64,000 nt of DNA from IMG/VR virus record IMGVR_UViG_3300006923_000006, positions 62,001 through 126,000 of that record, one strand, 5' to 3'. The stretch comes from a virus. Both the position numbers and the translations under genes were made by a program. Positions within the stretch are counted from its first letter, which is position 1, and the number at the start of each line of letters is the position of its first letter. The notes below the pieces were generated by a model that was not told the DNA's origin, did not search any database, and was given only the letters and a program-made list of their open reading frames with translations. Positions 13,018 to 20,935 of this stretch are shown piece after piece.

Positions 13018-13575
13018 ATGGATATTGCTTGTAGCGAAACTTACAACTTCGATGATGTGTATTTAGCTCCACCAATAGATTTAACTAGACAACATCATAT
13101 ACACAGCATAGAAGTTAGTAAGGATTTAGGAAGAGAAGAAATCAACGAACTAGGTAGAAGAGGACCATATTTTAAATATGTAAATTTTCCAATTGGAATT
13201 ACAAAGGAGTTAGGACTTGTGGCAATAGTACCAGACGTATCGAAATTTGGCGGATTTGATTTATACCAACATTTAGCTTCTGAAACTGCAATTTATCCAG
13301 AAGAACAACGCATTACTTACCCCGCTTTGGGATTGTGTGGTGAATCTGGAGAAGTTGCTGAGAAAGTTAAAAAACTATTTCGGGATGATAATGGCGAATT
13401 ATCAGAAGAAAGACGAGAAGCACTTAAAAAAGAAATTGGTGATTGTTTCTGGTATTTAGCTGCTCTTGCTAAGGATTTAGACATTAGTTTGGCTGATGCT
13501 GCTCATGCCAATCTGGTTAAACTATTTGACCGCAGAGACAGAGGAGTACTCAAAGGCGACGGCGATAATCGTTAA
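13018..13575 (+). CDS. MazG-like nucleotide pyrophosphohydrolase
   Basis: A 185-residue protein. The C-terminal half (from about residue 95) matches the MazG/all-alpha NTP-PPase pattern: 'ALGLCGESGEVAEKVKK' with the paired E-x-x-E, then 'KKEIGDCFWYLAALA' with E-x-x-D. Such enzymes hydrolyse (d)NTPs or ppGpp-like nucleotides and are frequent in phages. The first 80 residues are not recognised and may be a phage-specific addition. Start ATG 13018 has AAAGGA upstream. It lies directly downstream of nrdJ, fitting a nucleotide-metabolism operon. Confidence 0.7.
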   Translation: MDIACSETYNFDDVYLAPPIDLTRQHHIHSIEVSKDLGREEINELGRRGPYFKYVNFPIGITKELGLVAIVPDVSKFGGFDLYQHLASETAIYPEEQRITYPALGLCGESGEVAEKVKKLFRDDNGELSEERREALKKEIGDCFWYLAALAKDLDISLADAAHANLVKLFDRRDRGVLKGDGDNR

Positions 13576-13591
13576 AATTTGATTTTTTTGT

Positions 13592-13619
13592 TTGACAAAA
13601 GCCAGTAAAGAGGTATATT
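13592..13619 (+). promoter_or_regulatory. Promoter before the HNH/phoH pair
   Basis: TTGACA (13592-13597), 16-nt spacer, TATATT (13614-13619). A 6-bp hairpin TTTCCC/GGGAAA (13637-13652) lies in the untranslated leader between this promoter and the ATG at 13679. Confidence 0.7.
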
Positions 13620-13678
13620 TTCCTAGAAGACGTTGTTTTCCCGCTTGGGAAATTGTATTAAAACAAGAAAGTATTATC

Positions 13679-14254
13679 ATGAAAAATCATTCAGTACTAG
13701 TATTAAACTCGAATTGGCAACCTTTTGATATCTGGGGATGGCAAAGAGCTATGGTCAAATTACTTAAGGGGAATGTGTACATGGCGGAAAAATATGATTG
13801 GACCATTAGGGATGGTAAAGGTCAAGAATACGATGTTCCTTGTGTGTTGGTTTTAAAGAAGTATATTAATGCTCATAATAAACCAGCACCTTACGGCAAA
13901 AGAAACATTGCTGCTCGTGATGGATATACGTGTCAATACTGCGGAGAAATGTTTCCTAGTAGAGAATTAACTATCGACCACGTTATTCCTAGGTCTAAGT
14001 GGAAAAAGCTTGGAAGTGGAGGAAGTCCAAATAAGATGACTAATGCTGTTGCTAGTTGTGAAACCTGCAATAGAAAAAAGGGAGATAGGACTCCGAAAGA
14101 AGCAAATATGATGCTTTTAAGTGAGCCTAAGAATATACTTCAGAGTAAAGCTTTTGTTTTAAAGTTCATTCATACTAAGATTCCACAAGAATGGCTAGAC
14201 TACATTACAATTGAAGGTAAAAAACATATAGATGGCAAGAAAAAGAAAGCGTAA
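13679..14254 (+). CDS. HNH endonuclease
   Basis: A 191-residue protein with a central HNH fold: 'CQYCG' zinc knuckle, 'LTIDHVIPRSK' with the catalytic histidine, and 'NAVASCETCNRKKGDRTP'. The N-terminal 75 residues ('VLVLNSNWQPFDIWGWQRAM...') are the usual partner of this HNH group found in many bacteria and phages. It may be a free-standing homing or packaging-related nuclease. ATG 13679 is used because an earlier in-frame TTG lies inside the -35 box. The ribosome-binding site is weak. It overlaps phoH by 23 nt. Confidence 0.85.
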   Translation: MKNHSVLVLNSNWQPFDIWGWQRAMVKLLKGNVYMAEKYDWTIRDGKGQEYDVPCVLVLKKYINAHNKPAPYGKRNIAARDGYTCQYCGEMFPSRELTIDHVIPRSKWKKLGSGGSPNKMTNAVASCETCNRKKGDRTPKEANMMLLSEPKNILQSKAFVLKFIHTKIPQEWLDYITIEGKKHIDGKKKKA

Positions 14255-14927
14255 GAATCAAGTTACACAACAAAGAAAAGACCAAGATTTTAAAGCAAAA
14301 ACAAGTGGTCAAACAGAATACGTTAGAGCTATCGCAGAAAACAGATTGGTAATATGCACTGGTCCTCCAGGCACAGGTAAAACTAGCTGTGCTATTGGAG
14401 TCGCTTGCGAAAGATTAAAAGCCAATCAAATTAAGCGTATCGTTATTTCTAGACCAACTGTTGAAACTTCTAAAAGGGGTTTGGGTTTTATACCTGGAAA
14501 ACTAGAAGAAAAATTCAGTGCTTATACTAGACCAGTAATAGCCGAACTTAAGAAGTATCTAGGTATAACCAAATACAATTCTCATTGTTATGCTGGTTCT
14601 ATTATTTTTGAGCCACTAGAATATATGAGAGGAATGAACTATCATGACTCTTTTGTTATTCTGGACGAAGGTCAAAACGCGGAATATGAACAGCTTAAAA
14701 TGTTCGTGACTCGTATGGGTCAAAACTCAACCTTTGTTATAAACGGAGACCTTAAACAAAACGACTTATGGGATAGAAACGACAAGCTATTCCACGACGA
14801 AATTGGTCTTTATGATGTGATTACTAAATTGGAAAACATTAATGGCGTATCTCATGTTAAGTTACAAAACTCTGATATTGTCAGAGACCCATTTATTGGG
14901 GTTTTAGCTCAAGCGTTAGATGAATAA
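14232..14927 (+). CDS. phoH: PhoH-like P-loop ATPase
   Basis: A 231-residue protein with Walker A 'GPPGTGKTS' (residues about 43-51), Walker B 'FVILDEGQN' and a following 'NGDLKQND' motif, the PhoH signature order. PhoH-like proteins are RNA-associated ATPases, very common in phages; their job in infection is unsettled. A lysine/arginine-rich N-terminus (about 10 residues) may bind nucleic acid. It overlaps the HNH gene and is followed by a 144-nt intergenic control region. Confidence 0.9.
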   Translation: MARKRKRKNQVTQQRKDQDFKAKTSGQTEYVRAIAENRLVICTGPPGTGKTSCAIGVACERLKANQIKRIVISRPTVETSKRGLGFIPGKLEEKFSAYTRPVIAELKKYLGITKYNSHCYAGSIIFEPLEYMRGMNYHDSFVILDEGQNAEYEQLKMFVTRMGQNSTFVINGDLKQNDLWDRNDKLFHDEIGLYDVITKLENINGVSHVKLQNSDIVRDPFIGVLAQALDE

Positions 14928-14971
14928 AAACTTTGCAAAAAGTTGGAATTTTTCTGAGAATAAAAAGAAAA

Positions 14972-15004
14972 ATGGCGTATACAAGGGATAGACGAAGGAA
15001 ATAA
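14972..15004 (+). CDS. Possible 10-codon leader peptide rich in arginine
   Basis: ATG at 14972 opens a 10-codon frame with four Arg codons (AGG, AGA, CGA, AGG) that ends inside the attenuator-like region. Its last codons overlap the GAAGGAA arm of the competing hairpin. The ribosome-binding site is weak, and the same bases also look like a -10 box (TATACA 14978-14983), in which case it would not be translated. Confidence 0.2.
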   Translation: MAYTRDRRRK

Positions 15005-15052
15005 CGTACTTATTTTAAAGATTCCTTCATGTGTTTGAGGGAGTCTTTTTTT
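14994..15052 (+). promoter_or_regulatory. Attenuator-like leader with mutually exclusive hairpins
   Basis: GAAGGAA (14994-15000) is perfectly complementary to TTCCTTC (15022-15028), while that same TTCCTTC, as part of 15019-15028, pairs over 10 positions with 15037-15046. The second hairpin is followed by T residues 15046-15052 and is a good terminator. The two structures cannot coexist, the hallmark of transcription attenuation. It lies 20 nt before the next start codon. Confidence 0.65.
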
Positions 15053-15071
15053 ATTAAATGGAGAAAATTAA

Positions 15072-15320
15072 ATGATTGAAGCAGGATTTGTATTATTTAT
15101 GGAAAATCATTTTGGTCGTAAACCCAATATGTCAGAGGGTAAAGACCGAGATTTATACTCAGCGTGGAAACACGGCAGAGACCACGAAGACGTAGTGTTC
15201 GAGAAAGTTACAGAAACTGATGACAAATGGGCAAAATCCAAAAGCCTTGGAGCATACGAAGTGGACATGGACAGCATGTTAAAAGACACCAAAAATTTAC
15301 GAAGTGATTTTCAAAAATAA
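15072..15320 (+). CDS. Hypothetical protein (82 aa)
   Basis: A small acidic/charged protein with a clear GGAG ribosome-binding site, immediately downstream of the attenuator-like leader, so its expression is probably the one controlled. 'GFVLFMENHFGRKP' at the start could be a short helix; no family is recognised. It is followed after 17 nt by a gene that begins at ATT. Confidence 0.5.
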   Translation: MIEAGFVLFMENHFGRKPNMSEGKDRDLYSAWKHGRDHEDVVFEKVTETDDKWAKSKSLGAYEVDMDSMLKDTKNLRSDFQK

Positions 15321-15337
15321 CTTAAAGGAAAAATAAC

Positions 15338-15766
15338 ATTAAGACAATAATAGCTGGCGACCGTAATTTAAAAGAATACCAACACATAGTGGATGCTGTT
15401 AATATTTCCAAGTTTGAGATTACGGAAATAGTATCTGGAAAAGCCAGAGGGGCAGACGAACTTGGTGAACAGTGGGCCACAGAGAATGGTGTGCCAATTA
15501 AACCGTTTGCTGCTAACTGGAATAATCTTACTCAGCCAGGAGCAGTAATTAAAATCAACAAGTGGGATAAAAAATACAACGCAAATGCCGGATTTTATCG
15601 AAACCAAAAAATGGCTGAGTATGCTGATGCTTTGATTGCAATTCAAGTTGATGGTGATACTCCTGGTACTGGTGATATGATTAAAAGAGCTAAAGCAGAA
15701 GGATTGTCGGTCTTTGTGTATGAAGGGCCAGAAGAAAAAGACAAAGTATTTGCTTTTAGTTTTTAA
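15338..15766 (+). CDS. DUF2493/SLOG-family protein starting at an ATT codon
   Basis: The product (142 aa) matches the DUF2493 (YpsA-related, SLOG) pattern: a start 'KTIIAGDRNL', then 'IVSGKARGADELGEQWA', 'YRNQKMAEYADALIA' and 'GTGDMIKRAKAEGLSVFVY'. Such proteins bind nucleotides or ADP-ribose derivatives. The family start 'MKxIIAGxR' aligns with ATT AAG ACA at 15338. AAAGGA lies 8 nt upstream of this ATT, and an in-frame stop at 15323 leaves no ATG, GTG or TTG between. The first methionine-like alternative would cut off the first strand and nucleotide loop. Confidence 0.72.
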   Translation: MKTIIAGDRNLKEYQHIVDAVNISKFEITEIVSGKARGADELGEQWATENGVPIKPFAANWNNLTQPGAVIKINKWDKKYNANAGFYRNQKMAEYADALIAIQVDGDTPGTGDMIKRAKAEGLSVFVYEGPEEKDKVFAFSF

Positions 15767-15777
15767 GGAGAATAACA

Positions 15778-16209
15778 ATTCCTACATACATTTTAGAATG
15801 CGGTGAATGCAATATATACTGGGAAAGAAAAATGCCCATGGCAGATACGGAAAAAATTGGCAAATACATTCCGTGTCCTAAATGTAAAAAGAAAAAGTCA
15901 GTTAGTCAAGACTTTTCTGAATCTGGCCAACATATCCAAGTCTCTAGGGACGCTTCTACAGTTGGTGAAATCGCGGAAAGAAATACCAAAAACATGGGCA
16001 CATACGAACTAGAAGATAAACGTAAAGCTTATTTTGACAGTAAGAAGAAAGCCAAACGAACCATGTTAACGGAAAATGGTATAATTAAACCGGGAGACCC
16101 TTTACCAGAAGACAGTAAACCATGGTATGGAAAAATGGACAAGGAAACTAAAAAACAAATTGAAACAAATCCAGCCAGAGCGGAAAAATATATTATGGAG
16201 GGGAAATAA
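15778..16209 (+). CDS. FmdB-like zinc-ribbon protein starting at an ATT codon
   Basis: The product (143 aa) begins 'xPTYILECGEC', the classic FmdB/zinc-ribbon opening MPTY-x-x-x-C-x-x-C, and completes the zinc site with 'CPKC' near residue 35. The codon in place of the initiator is ATT at 15778, with AAGGAG 7 nt upstream. The first ATG (15832) would lose the first two zinc ligands. The remainder is Lys/Glu-rich and probably extended. Its stop overlaps the next ATG (TAATG). Function is unknown; FmdB-type domains occur in regulators and small phage proteins. Confidence 0.72.
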   Translation: MPTYILECGECNIYWERKMPMADTEKIGKYIPCPKCKKKKSVSQDFSESGQHIQVSRDASTVGEIAERNTKNMGTYELEDKRKAYFDSKKKAKRTMLTENGIIKPGDPLPEDSKPWYGKMDKETKKQIETNPARAEKYIMEGK

Positions 16210-16421
16210 TGTCAGCGAAAAGTCCACATAAAGCGATACTAAATGTTAATGTCAAAGTTTACGAAGTTAGACCTGACGGTACATGTGGTCAAGAAATATC
16301 TAGAGAAGACATGGACAATGTAAATGTCAAACCTGATTTTCTTCTTAATGTAGATGGATTTGATAGGTTTGATTGTTTAAAAAGGCTTAAAAAAGAAATT
16401 GAGGAGTTTGGCAATGGGTAA
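16209..16421 (+). CDS. Hypothetical protein (70 aa)
   Basis: It starts on the preceding stop codon with a GGAGGGG ribosome-binding site. The product has a beta strand opening ('AILNVNVKVYEVRPDG') and a helical end. No family is recognised. It overlaps the next gene by 8 nt. Confidence 0.5.
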   Translation: MSAKSPHKAILNVNVKVYEVRPDGTCGQEISREDMDNVNVKPDFLLNVDGFDRFDCLKRLKKEIEEFGNG

Positions 16422-16824
16422 ATTTCAACCAAGAGAAACGACAGACGAAGACATCAGACTTAAAGTTTCAGAATTTGCTGAGACAGACGACCCGAAAGAC
16501 CACGAAGAAGATATTGTTGTGCGTGCTAAATACGGGTATGAAGACCTAGACGAACATACTATGATATGTGCTAATTGCGAAAAAAAACTAGCTGTTATTA
16601 AAAAAGTCGCAAAAGAGTCTATGGTTAATATTTTTAAAGCAGAGTGTCCATTTTGTAATGATAGTTCTTTTAAATATAAAGTCACCGGCAAAACATACGT
16701 TGGTGGTACTGACATTACGTCTTTGAAAGATATTCAAATGACCAACAGTTATGTTGATAATGATGTTCTTATAATGGAAGCTACTATTACGCTCTGTATA
16801 CATGAGGATAAATATAGTGAGTAG
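16414..16824 (+). CDS. Hypothetical zinc-knuckle protein (136 aa)
   Basis: ATG 16414 has GAGGAG 7 nt upstream. The middle carries two CxxC pairs ('CANC' and 'CPFC') spaced about 30 residues apart, consistent with a structural zinc site; the flanks are acidic. No family is recognised. It lies in the run of small overlapping genes between phoH and the recombinase. Confidence 0.5.
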   Translation: MGKFQPRETTDEDIRLKVSEFAETDDPKDHEEDIVVRAKYGYEDLDEHTMICANCEKKLAVIKKVAKESMVNIFKAECPFCNDSSFKYKVTGKTYVGGTDITSLKDIQMTNSYVDNDVLIMEATITLCIHEDKYSE

Positions 16825-17182
16825 AGACGAAAAAGACATTAGTCATATAGATTTACCAGATGTTAATCAGTATCTGGCTGTGTTTACGTTAAAAGACGGT
16901 ACGGAATTGTCACAAACATATGACGAACAAACAAAACCCAAAGAACCAGTATATGCGTGTGCAAAAACTGTGACCAACTTGACAAAAAACACTGTTTCGT
17001 TTTTTGTTAGGTCAGACGGCGGTAGTTTATACAATCCAAGGTTGTCTTCTTTTAGTTACGAAAAAAGAAAAAACTGGCAATGGAAAAAACTACACAAACA
17101 AGAAGGCACTTTTAATTTTTATGTTAAATTTTTACAAACAAATAGAGAAACAGACCTAAGATATGCAGAAAGGTCTCTCTAA
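16817..17182 (+). CDS. Hypothetical protein (121 aa)
   Basis: GTG 16817 is preferred because GAGGA sits 8 nt upstream and it overlaps the preceding stop; an in-frame ATG at 16802 has no ribosome-binding site. The C-terminal part is Arg/Lys and aromatic-rich. No family is recognised. Confidence 0.45.
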   Translation: MSRDEKDISHIDLPDVNQYLAVFTLKDGTELSQTYDEQTKPKEPVYACAKTVTNLTKNTVSFFVRSDGGSLYNPRLSSFSYEKRKNWQWKKLHKQEGTFNFYVKFLQTNRETDLRYAERSL

Positions 17183-17192
17183 GGAGAATATT

Positions 17193-17570
17193 ATGGCTAA
17201 AAAAGGCAGACTATCAGACGTAGAAAAATTCTATATCGAAAACAATCTTCAGCTTAGTGATGAAAAGCTTGGAGAAATATTAGACAGAACACCAAACACT
17301 GTTAAGAAGGTTAGAGATATGACTCCAGAAGTAGAGCCAAAACCAGAAGTAGAAAAAGCAGAATTGGCTGAATCTGAAAAAACGGTTATTACTAAACAAG
17401 AAGCATTGAGTAAAGGATATAATGTTAGTGACCTTATGGGACGTAAACGCGAAGCAACCGTTATGACCCCAGCAGCAAGCGAAATGGCTGATGATGCAAA
17501 TGCTCTTAATCGCTCACAAAGTAAAAACCATCGTTTCGCATCAAATATTCACAATCCCAAAGGAGGCTAA
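17193..17570 (+). CDS. Hypothetical protein with possible N-terminal helix-turn-helix
   Basis: A 125-residue protein with AAGGAG upstream of ATG 17193. Residues 6-40 ('LSDVEKFYIENN...SDEKLGEILDRTPNTVKKVRD') look like a small helix-turn-helix, the type that recognises DNA or acts in sigma-like proteins; a Pro/Glu-rich linker and a basic tail follow. A regulatory role is possible but not shown. Confidence 0.45.
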   Translation: MAKKGRLSDVEKFYIENNLQLSDEKLGEILDRTPNTVKKVRDMTPEVEPKPEVEKAELAESEKTVITKQEALSKGYNVSDLMGRKREATVMTPAASEMADDANALNRSQSKNHRFASNIHNPKGG

Positions 17571-17571
17571 T

Positions 17572-18006
17572 ATGGACAGTAGAATCTGTACTGAACCAGA
17601 CCAATATGTTAACGACAGATTTGAAGGACATACTCATTGGATTATTGAATTAAGTAATGGTCAAACTGTTTATCAAGACGAAGACAGGCCAGACCACGAC
17701 CCTAGTGCTTGGGTTAGGTTAAAAAACCATTGTCAAGAAAACAATATTCATATTGTTAAAATGTACTTACGCTTTCGTTCTCATAAAGAATTCTTACCAG
17801 ATAATGCACAGGGATATTTTTTCGTCAAAGTAGCTCGCGGTAACTGGGGAAGTACAAAAACTTTACACAAGTACATTGTTGGTCATATTGATGATGATGG
17901 AATATTACATACTACTAAGTATAGAATTCCAGAACTACTACCAGAAAACCATGAAAGACGTAAATGGAAACCAGAAGACTTATCAGTGATTGTTAAGAAA
18001 GGATAA
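17572..18006 (+). CDS. Hypothetical protein (144 aa)
   Basis: The start has a near-perfect AAGGAGG ribosome-binding site, implying strong translation. The product is soluble, rich in His, Asp and aromatic residues, with 'THWIIELSNGQTVYQDEDRP' early on. No family is recognised; similar small proteins are common in large phages. Confidence 0.55.
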   Translation: MDSRICTEPDQYVNDRFEGHTHWIIELSNGQTVYQDEDRPDHDPSAWVRLKNHCQENNIHIVKMYLRFRSHKEFLPDNAQGYFFVKVARGNWGSTKTLHKYIVGHIDDDGILHTTKYRIPELLPENHERRKWKPEDLSVIVKKG

Positions 18007-18009
18007 TAT

Positions 18010-18423
18010 ATGACCAATTATCATTCAAGAAATACCAAAGAACCATGTAGTGCTGCGCATCTATTAACAGAAATAATGTGCGAAAGAAAGTCTAAGAAAG
18101 ACAATATGGTTTTAGGACATAAATTTTGGAACAAAGAAGAATGGAAACTCTTTTACCGAAGAACCATAATTGCAGCAAACAAAACGTTTAAATTGTATAG
18201 CTCAGAAGTTGTTTTCAGAGTTCTTAAGCATAAAAAACATCAGTGGCAATATTCATTGCATGAAAAAACACTAAACGAAGCTTTAAGAATTGAACAACGT
18301 AATTTTGACAAAGAACAGCAAAGTTTAAAAAAGGCCAAAACAATTGATATTCAACCAACTGTAATCGATGTTAAAAAGAATACAGATGGTAGTAAGAACA
18401 AATTTAATAAACTCAGGGATTAA
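18010..18423 (+). CDS. Hypothetical basic protein (137 aa)
   Basis: Starts 3 nt after the preceding stop. The protein is Lys-rich with a likely helical C-terminal half. No family is recognised. It directly precedes the recombinase gene, separated by one base. Confidence 0.5.
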   Translation: MTNYHSRNTKEPCSAAHLLTEIMCERKSKKDNMVLGHKFWNKEEWKLFYRRTIIAANKTFKLYSSEVVFRVLKHKKHQWQYSLHEKTLNEALRIEQRNFDKEQQSLKKAKTIDIQPTVIDVKKNTDGSKNKFNKLRD

Positions 18424-18424
18424 A

Positions 18425-19459
18425 ATGGCTAAAAAGAAAGTGACAGCAAAAGAAACAAAAACATCACCAGCAATAACAGCAACAGATAAACTAGCAAACG
18501 AAATTAACAAAGAATACGGGATTGGTATTTGCGTAGACGCTAATGAAATTTTAGATAAAGAACAAATAATCATACCAGTCAGTCCTAGAATTGATGCAGG
18601 AATTCACGGAGGCATTCCAGAGGGTTCGTGGGTAATTATGTCCGGTCCTCCTAAGTGTGGTAAAAGCACTACGTGTTTAGAATTTGCAGCTACATGTCAA
18701 CAGTCTGAATACGGTGATAGAGAAATTTATTACTTTGATGTTGAAGGTCGTCTTAAAAAGATGAACTTAGAACAAATCCCAAACTTAAATCTTAAAAAAT
18801 TTCATATAATAAAATCAACTAAGGAAAAAATATTAGCAGCCGAAGACCACCTTACTATTGCTGTTAACGTATTGAAAAATGTACCCAGAGCCATTGTAAT
18901 TATAGACTCAACTTCCGCAATGGCTGGCGTATCAACATTAGAGGATAGAGTTAGAGGAGACGGTAGAGAACCAGCACCACGGATTTTATCTAACTTCTGC
19001 AAACAAATGGGTGGAGTCGTACCTATTCAGGACTCTATTGTAATTCTAGTTCAACACCTGATTACAAATACAAGTGGTAAGGGTGCCATGTATATGGAAG
19101 ACGGGGGAAGAAAAATTCAGTATCAAGTTGACGTGAAGCTCAGATGCACGTACTTTGAAAGGTGGGAGGACACTAGTAAAACCCAAATAGGGCAAAAAGC
19201 ACACTGGAACGTCCTGTCTTCTGCTCTTGGTCCTCCTGGGGCAAAAATTGAAAGCTATCTTAGATATGGTGAAGGTATTGATATGATATACGAAACCATG
19301 AAAATTGCAGAAGAAATCGGAATTATTGCTAAAGCTGGCTCTTGGTATACTTATGAGGAATACAAAGTACAAGGTGCGGAAAAATTACGACAGTATTTTG
19401 TAGACAATCCTGATAAGTATAAAGAACTAACCAAAGAAGTACAGGAAATGTTATCATGA
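18425..19459 (+). CDS. uvsX: RecA/UvsX-like recombinase
   Basis: A 344-residue RecA-fold ATPase. Walker A is 'GPPKCGKST' (about residue 75), Walker B is the hydrophobic strand 'AIVIIDSTSAM', and 'VIILVQHLI' style strands follow with a Gln (motif III). Length and architecture resemble T4 UvsX more than bacterial RecA. It would coat single-stranded DNA for strand exchange in replication restart and repair. The lysine-rich first 20 residues are probably disordered. The next gene overlaps by 4 nt (ATGA). Confidence 0.85.
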   Translation: MAKKKVTAKETKTSPAITATDKLANEINKEYGIGICVDANEILDKEQIIIPVSPRIDAGIHGGIPEGSWVIMSGPPKCGKSTTCLEFAATCQQSEYGDREIYYFDVEGRLKKMNLEQIPNLNLKKFHIIKSTKEKILAAEDHLTIAVNVLKNVPRAIVIIDSTSAMAGVSTLEDRVRGDGREPAPRILSNFCKQMGGVVPIQDSIVILVQHLITNTSGKGAMYMEDGGRKIQYQVDVKLRCTYFERWEDTSKTQIGQKAHWNVLSSALGPPGAKIESYLRYGEGIDMIYETMKIAEEIGIIAKAGSWYTYEEYKVQGAEKLRQYFVDNPDKYKELTKEVQEMLS

Positions 19460-19845
19460 GAGTAATTGGATTGCACGGTCAGGAAATGACTCTGAATTTC
19501 AATAAATCCGGCACTAGAAAAAACGCATCGTCATATCATACTAAAGCAAGAGAACTACTTAATGATTATTTTTCTCTTGAGGTAATTTATGAAGAACTAG
19601 GAATTCCAGGTACTTTATTGACTTTGGATTTTTTTATACCTAGGTACAAGGTAGCTGTTGAGGTACAAGGCGAACAACATTATAAATTTATTGGACATTT
19701 TCACAAAAACAAATTAGAATTTTACAGAGCAAAAAAACGAGACCAAGACAAACGCAATTGGTGCGAAGTTAATAATTTTGATTTGATTGAATTTCCATAT
19801 AATGAGGATAAAAACGAATGGCTGACGAGAATACAGGAAAGATAG
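19456..19845 (+). CDS. PD-(D/E)XK endonuclease-like protein
   Basis: A 129-residue protein whose core reads 'LDFFIPRYKVAVEVQGEQHY' then 'RDQDKRNWCEVNNFDLIEFPY', matching the Vsr/DUF559-like PD-(D/E)XK nuclease pattern (D in the first strand, E-x-Q in the second, later helix). Expected to cut DNA; many phage relatives lie in recombination modules as here. It starts on the stop of the recombinase gene. Confidence 0.7.
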   Translation: MRVIGLHGQEMTLNFNKSGTRKNASSYHTKARELLNDYFSLEVIYEELGIPGTLLTLDFFIPRYKVAVEVQGEQHYKFIGHFHKNKLEFYRAKKRDQDKRNWCEVNNFDLIEFPYNEDKNEWLTRIQER

Positions 19846-20306
19846 AATCACAGTGGAACGAAATTGACCAATTACTAAACGACTATGACGAAAGGTTGTG
19901 TTTAAAACATATAACTCATAGTCCAGAAGTTGAAAAGATTCTGACCATTTCTTATGTCGAATTAAAAGCGTTGTCTGCCGAAAGATGCGGAGAGTGTGCT
20001 GTTTTATTAGCTCAGTATGGTATATTTGTACAAAAAGAAATAAATCGTCAGACAGCTAAAATGAAATGGGCGGAAAAAGGCATTCACATAATGGCTGCTA
20101 AATATGGCAAAAACTACAGTCAGTATATGAAATTTGAAGAAAAACAAGCAACAATCATATCAGACAACAGTGCTGCGTTTAAACTTCATAAACTCAAACA
20201 AATATCTCAAGCTATAGTTGACGAATTGTCTTACATTACCAGTCGAATAAATACTATGGGACAGTCTTTTATAGAGCTTCAAAACACCAAAAGGAGAACG
20301 CAATGA
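19818..20306 (+). CDS. Hypothetical helical protein (162 aa)
   Basis: Predicted mostly alpha-helical with several Cys and a regular heptad-like charge pattern. It overlaps the nuclease gene by 28 nt and the next gene by 4 nt, so it is part of the recombination/replication operon. No family is recognised. Confidence 0.5.
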   Translation: MADENTGKIESQWNEIDQLLNDYDERLCLKHITHSPEVEKILTISYVELKALSAERCGECAVLLAQYGIFVQKEINRQTAKMKWAEKGIHIMAAKYGKNYSQYMKFEEKQATIISDNSAAFKLHKLKQISQAIVDELSYITSRINTMGQSFIELQNTKRRTQ

Positions 20307-20935
20307 GTATTATAACAGATACCAAACAAATGATAGAAACCGCTATGAACAGCGGAGATAAAGACCTAATGAAGATGGCTATGTTGATGCAGTCTAAAAT
20401 AGTAGACAATCTGCCAGAGCCAACACAAGAACCAACACAAGAACCGTATTACACTTGTGATGCTTGTGGTGAAAGATTTCCGTTTGATAAAAAAAGAAAA
20501 CGTTGCCCTTCTTGTAAGAAACATAAACTAGTTTTGGTTGATGTTGCAAAAGAGCCAGAGCCAGTAATTGACACAAGAAGTAAAAGACTACGAGCAACAG
20601 ATGTTGAAAATTTTACTATGACCCGTGACCCTAATTTTGACAGAGAAGTTAGAGACGAAGAAGGTAATGTGATTGGCACTAAAACTTTATCTCAGAGTAT
20701 TCAAGTTACTGGTAATCAATTTCAAGACAACAACGATGATTGTTCTGCTGACAGAGACTTTACCAAACAGGTTAAGTTTAATGTTAGCCAACGTAGAGGT
20801 AAGGTCAATATGGTAAATTGGCAATGTGAATCATGTAATAAACAGGAACAAAAACACCCCGCGTTTTCTAAAGAATTGTATTGTGATAAATGTTTAATCA
20901 AAGGGAAAGGAAGAGGGCGAAATAAACGTGTCTGA
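20303..20935 (+). CDS. Zinc-ribbon protein of the replication operon
   Basis: A 210-residue protein with two zinc ribbons: 'CDACG...CPSC' near residues 51-72 and 'CESC...CDKC' near the C-terminus (about 177-200), separated by an acidic linker. The start region contains a short PTQE duplication. The tail is basic (KGKGRGRNKR). Its place between recombination and helicase genes and its two zinc ribbons suggest DNA binding, for example a helicase loader or late regulator; this is a guess. Confidence 0.5.
   Translation: MSIITDTKQMIETAMNSGDKDLMKMAMLMQSKIVDNLPEPTQEPTQEPYYTCDACGERFPFDKKRKRCPSCKKHKLVLVDVAKEPEPVIDTRSKRLRATDVENFTMTRDPNFDREVRDEEGNVIGTKTLSQSIQVTGNQFQDNNDDCSADRDFTKQVKFNVSQRRGKVNMVNWQCESCNKQEQKHPAFSKELYCDKCLIKGKGRGRNKRV

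Noticed and set aside
13592-13678. N-terminal extension of the HNH protein from TTG 13592
   Set aside because: That TTG is the first half of a TTGACA promoter box; the family start fits ATG 13679.
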